Shown here: one piece after another, positions 30,770 through 34,963 of the stretch | Layout of the letters: the number at the start of each line of letters is the position of its first letter | How positions within the stretch are numbered: the first letter of the stretch is position 1 | Origin: Anaeroglomus sp964550565 | GTDB lineage: Bacteria; Planctomycetota; Phycisphaerae; Sedimentisphaerales; Anaerohalosphaeraceae | NCBI GenBank assembly: GCA_964550565.1 | Contig: CAZKAI010000042.1 | Span: forward strand, 1-34,963 | Reading direction: 5' to 3' | Length of the DNA: 34,963 nucleotides | Program-made: the position numbers and the translations under genes | The notes under the pieces: generated by a model | What the model saw: the letters and a program-made list of their open reading frames with translations, nothing else | Database searches by the model: none | Told to the model about the DNA's origin: nothing

Positions 30770-31321
30770 ATGCCTCGCATAATCTCTGACAACATTATTC
30801 TACGCCCCCTTGAATCGCGTGATCTCGAAAATCGTGTCGCCTGGTTCAATGACCTCCAGGTTCGTCAGACCCTGGTGGTCACCGAACAGTTTGAAATCGA
30901 AAAAACCCGCCACTGGTTTGAGCGGCTGCAGTCCGACAGTACACGTGTGGAATTTGCCATCGACACTCCTGAAGGGATCACGATTGGCATCACCGGCCTG
31001 GTCGGCATCGAAAAAGAACACGCCGTGGCCGAATGTTATTGTATCATCGGTAACAAAGACTACTGGGGCAAAAAGCTCGGTACCGAAATCCATTCAGTCC
31101 TGATTCAATGGGCCTTCGAGGCCCTGGGATTAATCAAAATCCGCGCCGACATCCGAACCAATAACCCAGCCATCTTCCGTGTAGTCGAAAAGCTTGGCTT
31201 CAAGATCGAAGGCACCCTGCGTCAGGAAAAAGTCGTATCCGGCCAGCGCATCGATTTGTATCGTATCGGCCTGCTGCGTAGCGAATTTACTCCGACCAAC
31301 AAACGCTTTGAAGTTCAATAG
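30770..31321 (+). CDS. GNAT acetyltransferase, RimJ/RimL-like
   Basis: 183 residues. N-terminal ISDNIILRPLESRDLE is typical of the RimJ/RimL/PseH-like GNAT group (PF13302). GNKDYWGKKLGTEIHSVL is the acetyl-CoA-binding motif A with the pyrophosphate loop, and NNPAIFRVVEKLGFKIEGTLRQ is motif B. In sugar loci such enzymes N-acylate an amino sugar nucleotide. Here it could act on the amino group made by a neighbouring pathway or use the CoA products of the downstream genes. The gene starts directly at the end of the phrase-like arm, without a Shine-Dalgarno sequence. GC-rich. The substrate is unknown. Confidence 0.85.
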   Translation: MPRIISDNIILRPLESRDLENRVAWFNDLQVRQTLVVTEQFEIEKTRHWFERLQSDSTRVEFAIDTPEGITIGITGLVGIEKEHAVAECYCIIGNKDYWGKKLGTEIHSVLIQWAFEALGLIKIRADIRTNNPAIFRVVEKLGFKIEGTLRQEKVVSGQRIDLYRIGLLRSEFTPTNKRFEVQ

Positions 31322-31331
31322 TGTCGATTGG

Positions 31332-31356
31332 CATTCCTGCGGAAGCGAGAATCCAG
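31332..31356. repeat. Short palindromic repeat, dRS3-like (copy 2, degenerate)
   Basis: CATTCCTGCGGAAGCGAGAA plus TCCAG differs from 6146-6170 at three positions, which weaken the stem. Confidence 0.55.
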
Positions 31357-31474
31357 TTACTCTATGAACAGAATACTACGAACTATGAACTATAAACCAT
31401 GGACTATTCTCCACAATCATTGAACACTTTAAACTCTCTTCATGTTCTTTATGGCAAAAATGATCTGTTGTCGT

Positions 31475-31510
31475 ATGGAAAATAGTAAATCCTGTTAATC
31501 CTGTCCAAAA
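31475..31510. repeat. 36-bp intergenic repeat, copy 2
   Basis: 35 of 36 bases equal 28867-28902. Confidence 0.75.
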
Positions 31511-31518
31511 CAATATCC

Positions 31519-31573
31519 CTCTGTGTTCTCTGTGAACTCTGTGTCAAAATTAATTTCTCAATGTTAAATTCTC
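31519..31573. repeat. 55-bp direct repeat, copy left of the gap
   Basis: Begins CTCTGTGTTCTCTGTGAACT and ends TGTTAAATTCTC at the first N. It is identical over all 55 bases to 31674-31728. Confidence 0.85.
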
Positions 31574-31673
31574 NNNNNNNNNNNNNNNNNNNNNNNNNNN
31601 NNNNNNNNNNNNNNNNNNNNNNNNNNNNNNNNNNNNNNNNNNNNNNNNNNNNNNNNNNNNNNNNNNNNNNNNN
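31574..31673. other. Assembly gap of exactly 100 N
   Basis: A conventional unknown-length placeholder. Both sides carry the same 55 bases, so the real distance may be zero. Confidence 0.98.
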
Positions 31674-31728
31674 CTCTGTGTTCTCTGTGAACTCTGTGTC
31701 AAAATTAATTTCTCAATGTTAAATTCTC
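31674..31728. repeat. 55-bp direct repeat, copy right of the gap
   Basis: Identical to 31519-31573 and starts at the first base after the Ns. Confidence 0.85.
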
Positions 31729-31755
31729 AACTCTCAATTCAATAGAGGCTTTCTT

Positions 31756-33045
31756 ATGCAAAGACCAATACAAACCGTCGCCGTTCTCGGAGCCAGCGGC
31801 ACTGTCGGCAGCTTATCCGGCGGCATCCTCGCCCAGAATGGCCTGAATGTCTATTACCTCAGCCGTACCAAAGAAGGCTCGCAAAAAGGTCTGGCTAGGG
31901 CGATCAAGCAGGCCCGCTCCGAGGCAATCGCCTCGCGTATCACCTGCGGCGATTATAACACCTTGTTCGAAAAAGCCTGCTCCGAAGCCGACTGGATTCT
32001 CGAATGTGTGGCCGAGGACATGGTCGTCAAAAAAGCCATGTACGAAAAAGTGGACGCCATTCGCCGCAAAGACTCCATCGTCAGTTCAGTCACCTCCAGC
32101 CTGCCGCTGGAAGAACTCCCGCAGGGCCGGTCCGACAGTTTCCGGGCCAACTTCCTCTCGACCCATTTTTATAATCCCCCCGGAAAGATGCTGGCCTGCG
32201 AAGTCACCGGCCAGTCCCAGACCGACCCGGCCCTCGTGGATTTCATGATTGAGTTTCTGGGCCAAAGGCTCCGCCGGGTGGTTATTCCCGTCAAACCCGC
32301 CGCCGCCTTTGCCGGCAACCGCCTGGCATTCCTGCTGTTCGCCCGGATAACCGAGCTGGTCCGCCAGTTCGGCGTCGAAATGATGGATTATCTCATCGGC
32401 CCTTACACCGGCCGACTTCTGCCCCCCTTGGCAACAATAGACCTGGTGGGCCTGGATATCCACAAGGCCATTCTGCTCAGTCTGCAAACCTATACTCAGG
32501 ATGCCATGCACAACAAGCTGGTCATTCCGGCCTATATCGATACCATGATCGCCGCCGGGCGTCTTGGCAATAAAACCCGTGCCAGCGGCGGATTCTTCAA
32601 AAAACTCGACAGCGGCCAGTTTCTCTACTATGACCCTGCCTCCGAAGACTACATCCCCGGCTACGGCCCGCGCATCCAATTCGTCGAAAAAGCCAAAAAC
32701 CAGATACGCATTGGCCTGTATCGTCAGGCCTTCGATGGAATCCTCCAGGCCTCCGGCACCGAAGCCCGCATCGTCCATGAAATCCTGGCCACCTATATCG
32801 CCTATGCCTACAGCCTGATTGGTCAGGTCACCGATGAAAAATACGGCATTGAAGGCATTGACAAGGTGATGTCTTCGGGCTTCCACTGGGCCTGTCCCAG
32901 CCTGCTGGTCAACATGATCGGCGGCGCCGAAAAGGCCGTCGAACTGGTCCAGGCCGCTGACCTGGCCGTTCCGCAGACCCTGCGGACCGATACGGCCTGG
33001 AAAAAATATTACTTCAACGCCGGCAAGTATTTTATCGCAGGCTAA
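31756..33045 (+). CDS. 3-hydroxyacyl-CoA dehydrogenase family protein, possibly NADP-dependent
   Basis: 429 residues. N-terminal Rossmann domain: VAVLGASGTVGS with the GxxGxxG loop at 12-18. Catalytic His137 (THFYNPP) and Glu149 (CEVTG) are 12 residues apart, as in HADH, and Asn188 (FAGNRLAF) and the SSLPLEEL serines complete the site. The C-terminal helical domain (190-429) is longer than in HADH. The strand after the nucleotide loop ends VYYLSRT, with Ser36-Arg37 instead of the Asp/Glu that binds the NAD ribose, so NADP(H) is more likely. The gene is followed 14 nt later by a thiolase with ribosome binding site AAGGGAG. It probably interconverts 3-oxo- and 3-hydroxyacyl-CoA; the reductive direction would fit synthesis of an acyl decoration. 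Ordinary fatty acid oxidation remains possible. Confidence 0.85.
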   Translation: MQRPIQTVAVLGASGTVGSLSGGILAQNGLNVYYLSRTKEGSQKGLARAIKQARSEAIASRITCGDYNTLFEKACSEADWILECVAEDMVVKKAMYEKVDAIRRKDSIVSSVTSSLPLEELPQGRSDSFRANFLSTHFYNPPGKMLACEVTGQSQTDPALVDFMIEFLGQRLRRVVIPVKPAAAFAGNRLAFLLFARITELVRQFGVEMMDYLIGPYTGRLLPPLATIDLVGLDIHKAILLSLQTYTQDAMHNKLVIPAYIDTMIAAGRLGNKTRASGGFFKKLDSGQFLYYDPASEDYIPGYGPRIQFVEKAKNQIRIGLYRQAFDGILQASGTEARIVHEILATYIAYAYSLIGQVTDEKYGIEGIDKVMSSGFHWACPSLLVNMIGGAEKAVELVQAADLAVPQTLRTDTAWKKYYFNAGKYFIAG

Positions 33046-33059
33046 GGGAGAAGATAATA

Positions 33060-34295
33060 ATGAATTCAAACGTTTTTCTTCTTGGCGGTTTTCAAACCGA
33101 TTTCGCCCGCAACTGGGCGCGTGAAAAAAAGCATATCTCCGCAATGATCCGCGAAACCTACGAAGGCAGCCTCGAGTGTGCCAAAATCAGGCCCGCCGAT
33201 ATCAGTGCCGCCTTCGTCGGCAATTTTGCTGCGGAATTGTACTGCATGCAGGGCCATCTCGGAGCTTTTTTCGTCGAACTGGACCCGGCCTTCAAAGGCC
33301 TGCCGACCTGCCGCTATGAAGCCGCCTGTGCCTCCAGCGGGGTTGCAGCATTATCAGCGATGGCCCATATCCAGGCCGGCCTGTACGACTGTATTGCCGT
33401 CGTCGGTGTCGAGCAGATGAAGACCGTCGATTCAGCCAGAGGCGGGGATTTTCTCGGTACTGCCGCCTGGTATGAACGGGAATCCAAAGGCGTCGAATTT
33501 CCCTTCCCCAAGCTGTTCGGCAAACTCGGCGATGAATACGATAAACGCTACGGCCTGAAGGCTGAACATCTGGCCCGCATCGCCGAAATCAATTATGCCA
33601 ACGCCCGGCGGAATCCCAATGCCCAGACCCGCGACTGGTATATGAGTTATGACCACGCCTGCGGTACCGGCCAGTACAATCCCGCCATCAGCGGTCGAAT
33701 TAAAGTGACGGATTGCTCCCAGGTTACCGATGGCGCCGCCATCATCTACATGGCCTCGGAAAAATACGCCGCCGACTATGCCCACCGCTGCGGCATCAGC
33801 CTTGAAGCTCTGCCGCGGGTGCTCGGCTGGGGCAACACAACCGCCCCGATTGAATTTGCCATCAAGGTCGAGGATTCCAAAAACGACCCCTATGTCCTGC
33901 CCTGGACCCGCAAAGCCATCACTGACGCCATGCAGCGGGCGGGCCTCGATTCCTGCTGGCAGCTATCCGCCATTGAAACCCACGACTGCTTTACGACCTC
34001 CGAATACATGGCCATCGACCATTTCGGCCTGACCGAACCCGGAAAATCCTGGCAGGCGGTAGAGCAGGGCGTCATCGCCCTCGGCGGCAGGCTGCCCATC
34101 AACCCCTCCGGCGGTCTCATCGGCTGCGGCCATCCCGTCGGCGCCACCGGCGTCCGTCAGCTTCTGGATGCCTATAAGCAGACCACCGGCTCGGCCTGGG
34201 ACTACCAGGTCCCCAACGCCAGACGCGTTGCCACCCTCAACCTCGGCGGCTCCGCCACCACCAACGTCGTTTTTATCATCGGCTTTCAATCCTGA
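33060..34295 (+). CDS. Thiolase, SCP2-like acetyl-CoA acyltransferase
   Basis: 411 residues. Nucleophilic Cys90 lies in EAACASSGVAAL, the HDCF loop at 308-311 (THDCFTTSEY) replaces the NEAF of standard thiolases, and His358 is in GGLIGCGHPVGATG. The C-terminal strand reads LNLGGSATTNVV and lacks the CGGG cysteine of biosynthetic thiolases, so it belongs to the SCP2/SCPx-type group. It catalyses Claisen condensation or cleavage of 3-oxoacyl-CoA and pairs with the preceding dehydrogenase. Together they could make 3-hydroxyacyl-CoA from acetyl-CoA and an acyl-CoA. GC-rich, same style as the dehydrogenase. The exact substrate cannot be told. Confidence 0.88.
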   Translation: MNSNVFLLGGFQTDFARNWAREKKHISAMIRETYEGSLECAKIRPADISAAFVGNFAAELYCMQGHLGAFFVELDPAFKGLPTCRYEAACASSGVAALSAMAHIQAGLYDCIAVVGVEQMKTVDSARGGDFLGTAAWYERESKGVEFPFPKLFGKLGDEYDKRYGLKAEHLARIAEINYANARRNPNAQTRDWYMSYDHACGTGQYNPAISGRIKVTDCSQVTDGAAIIYMASEKYAADYAHRCGISLEALPRVLGWGNTTAPIEFAIKVEDSKNDPYVLPWTRKAITDAMQRAGLDSCWQLSAIETHDCFTTSEYMAIDHFGLTEPGKSWQAVEQGVIALGGRLPINPSGGLIGCGHPVGATGVRQLLDAYKQTTGSAWDYQVPNARRVATLNLGGSATTNVVFIIGFQS

Positions 34296-34347
34296 CGTGC
34301 TTCTTGACTCACTGCAATTGGTTATTGATTAGTACAATAAGGATTAC

Positions 34348-34956
34348 ATGGAAATAATCCCCTTAAAATCCGAATATGCACAGGCTGTTGCTCGACTGCA
34401 TCAGGAAGGCATTCCAACCGGCTTTCTCAGTTCGCTTGGCAGTTCGTTTTTGACGGAATTGTATGCGTCCATCAGTCAAAGCTCCGAAGGATTTGGATTT
34501 GTTGCCTGTGAAAACGGCGATGTGGTGGGATTTGTAGCTTTTACCACAAACCTCAGGCGATTATATAGAACCGTCTTGTGGGGGCATGGTATAAAATTCA
34601 TAGGAATACTTCTGCCCAGGCTCTTTTCGGTTAAAACGATAAAAAAGATTATTCAGAATATCTTTTACCCCGGAAAAACCCAAAAGCTGAATCTTCCGGA
34701 TGCCGAGCTTTTATCAATAGCAGTATCGGCCGCCTGTCGCGGCAAAGGACTGGCAGGGCAATTAATCAATTATGGTTTTGAAGAATGTCGCCGTCGTGGG
34801 ATCCCCCAAGTCAAAGTTCTTGTGGCCGAAGCGAATCAGATGGCCAATCGACTGTATCAAAAAAATGGATTTAAACTAGTCACACAAGTAGATAGTCACG
34901 GCTGTATTAGCAATATTTATGTTGCACAGACACAGAATCACCCGGAAGTGACATGA
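34348..34956 (+). CDS. GNAT N-acetyltransferase
   Basis: 202 residues. An N-terminal sensor-like segment VARLHQEGIPTGFLSSLGSS and strand GFVACENGDVVGFVAF are followed by acetyl-CoA motif A, LSIAVSAACRGKGLAGQLI (R-x-x-G-x-A), and motif B, ANRLYQKNGFKLV. A hydrophobic insertion at about 77-95 (GIKFIGILLPRLFSVKTI) is unusual for a soluble GNAT and recalls sugar-locus acetyltransferases that sit near the membrane. AAGGA at 34339 precedes the ATG. Its TGA overlaps an ATG (34953), so another gene probably follows in the same operon. It may acylate an amino sugar or amino acid with a CoA ester supplied by the two upstream enzymes. Confidence 0.83.
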   Translation: MEIIPLKSEYAQAVARLHQEGIPTGFLSSLGSSFLTELYASISQSSEGFGFVACENGDVVGFVAFTTNLRRLYRTVLWGHGIKFIGILLPRLFSVKTIKKIIQNIFYPGKTQKLNLPDAELLSIAVSAACRGKGLAGQLINYGFEECRRRGIPQVKVLVAEANQMANRLYQKNGFKLVTQVDSHGCISNIYVAQTQNHPEVT

Positions 34957-34963
34957 ATGTATC
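34953..34963 (+). CDS. Possible start of the next gene (ATGA overlap)
   Basis: ATG at 34953 overlaps the GNAT stop by four bases, with GGAAG upstream at 34943. Only M-N-V and part of a codon are visible. An alternative ATG lies at 34957. No function can be given. Confidence 0.35.

Larger units (their letters stand above)
31322..31755. other. 434-bp gene-free region of repeats with an assembly gap
   Basis: Contains, in order, a degenerate copy of the short palindromic repeat (31332), the ACTACGAACT phrase (31375), CTTCATGTTCTTTATGGCA (31438), the 36-bp repeat (31475), the 55-bp repeat, 100 Ns, the same 55-bp repeat, and AACTCTCAATTCAATAGAGG with the ribosome binding site GAGG (31744) of the next gene. 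Nothing coding is seen. Confidence 0.7.

Noticed and set aside
31519..31728. CRISPR or tandem repeat array around the Ns
   Set aside because: Only two copies exist, they touch the gap exactly, and contig-end overlap explains them better.
32086..33144. Long open frame on the - strand opposite the dehydrogenase (also 5281-6006, 3670-4347 and 441-923)
   Set aside because: They mirror strongly supported + strand genes with GC-biased third positions, and their translations are low-complexity without family motifs.

Overview
The window is a 35 kb stretch of one polysaccharide biosynthesis locus. Every supportable gene lies on the + strand. It probably comes from a Planctomycetota genome of the Phycisphaerae/Sedimentisphaerales type. 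The evidence for that is two secreted proteins carrying the short dockerin-like motif (D-x-N/T-x-D-G-x-V-D/N...DFAxxAxQW) that is abundant in that group, plus very large secreted beta-propeller and beta-helix proteins. This assignment is inference. A run of exactly 100 Ns shows that this is a scaffolded draft assembly.

Layout. 1-1913: gmd (5' end outside the window) and fcl, making GDP-L-fucose. 1907-6114: a wbpB-wbpD-wbpE-wbpA set that turns UDP-GlcNAc into UDP-GlcNAc3NAcA; a 2-epimerase at 26779 may finish UDP-ManNAc3NAcA. 6115-7821: a leader that can fold into several hairpins, then a secreted TolB-like propeller with a C-terminal dockerin-like motif. 7966-8892: a UDP-sugar epimerase. 8992-10977: a membrane-anchored BNR-type propeller with a long linker, followed by a strong terminator. 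11260-13961: wzy and wzx. 14102-18925: a secreted beta-helix protein with an N-terminal dockerin pair, and a secreted glycosidase-like protein. 19016-20795: an AT-rich glycosyltransferase and acetyltransferase. 20855-25406: a compact capE-capF-capG-wbuB operon that makes UDP-L-FucNAc and transfers it. 25501-27903: an anchored WD40-like protein and a second UDP-GlcNAc 2-epimerase. 28250-28864: a PglC-type initiating phosphoglycosyl transferase. 28979-34956: a PLP decarboxylase, a four-helix-bundle (IVS) protein, two GNAT acetyltransferases, a 3-hydroxyacyl-CoA dehydrogenase homologue and an SCP2-type thiolase.

Together the genes describe a Wzx/Wzy-dependent polymer. The initiator loads a sugar on undecaprenyl phosphate, glycosyltransferases add L-FucNAc and other residues (L-Fuc and GlcNAc3NAcA/ManNAc3NAcA are predicted), Wzx flips the unit and Wzy polymerises it. 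The last 6 kb could supply an unusual acyl or amino decoration. No export channel or Wzz/Wzc gene is in the window.

The most unusual non-coding signal is a family of simple, phrase-like intergenic sequences, several of which abut start codons. One version of it forms inverted arms on both sides of the IVS gene, and nearly the same arms occur without a gene between wbpD and wbpE. Coding composition is mosaic: nucleotide-sugar and CoA genes are GC-rich, while wzy/wzx, the 19-20.8 kb island, wbuB and the second 2-epimerase are AT-richer.
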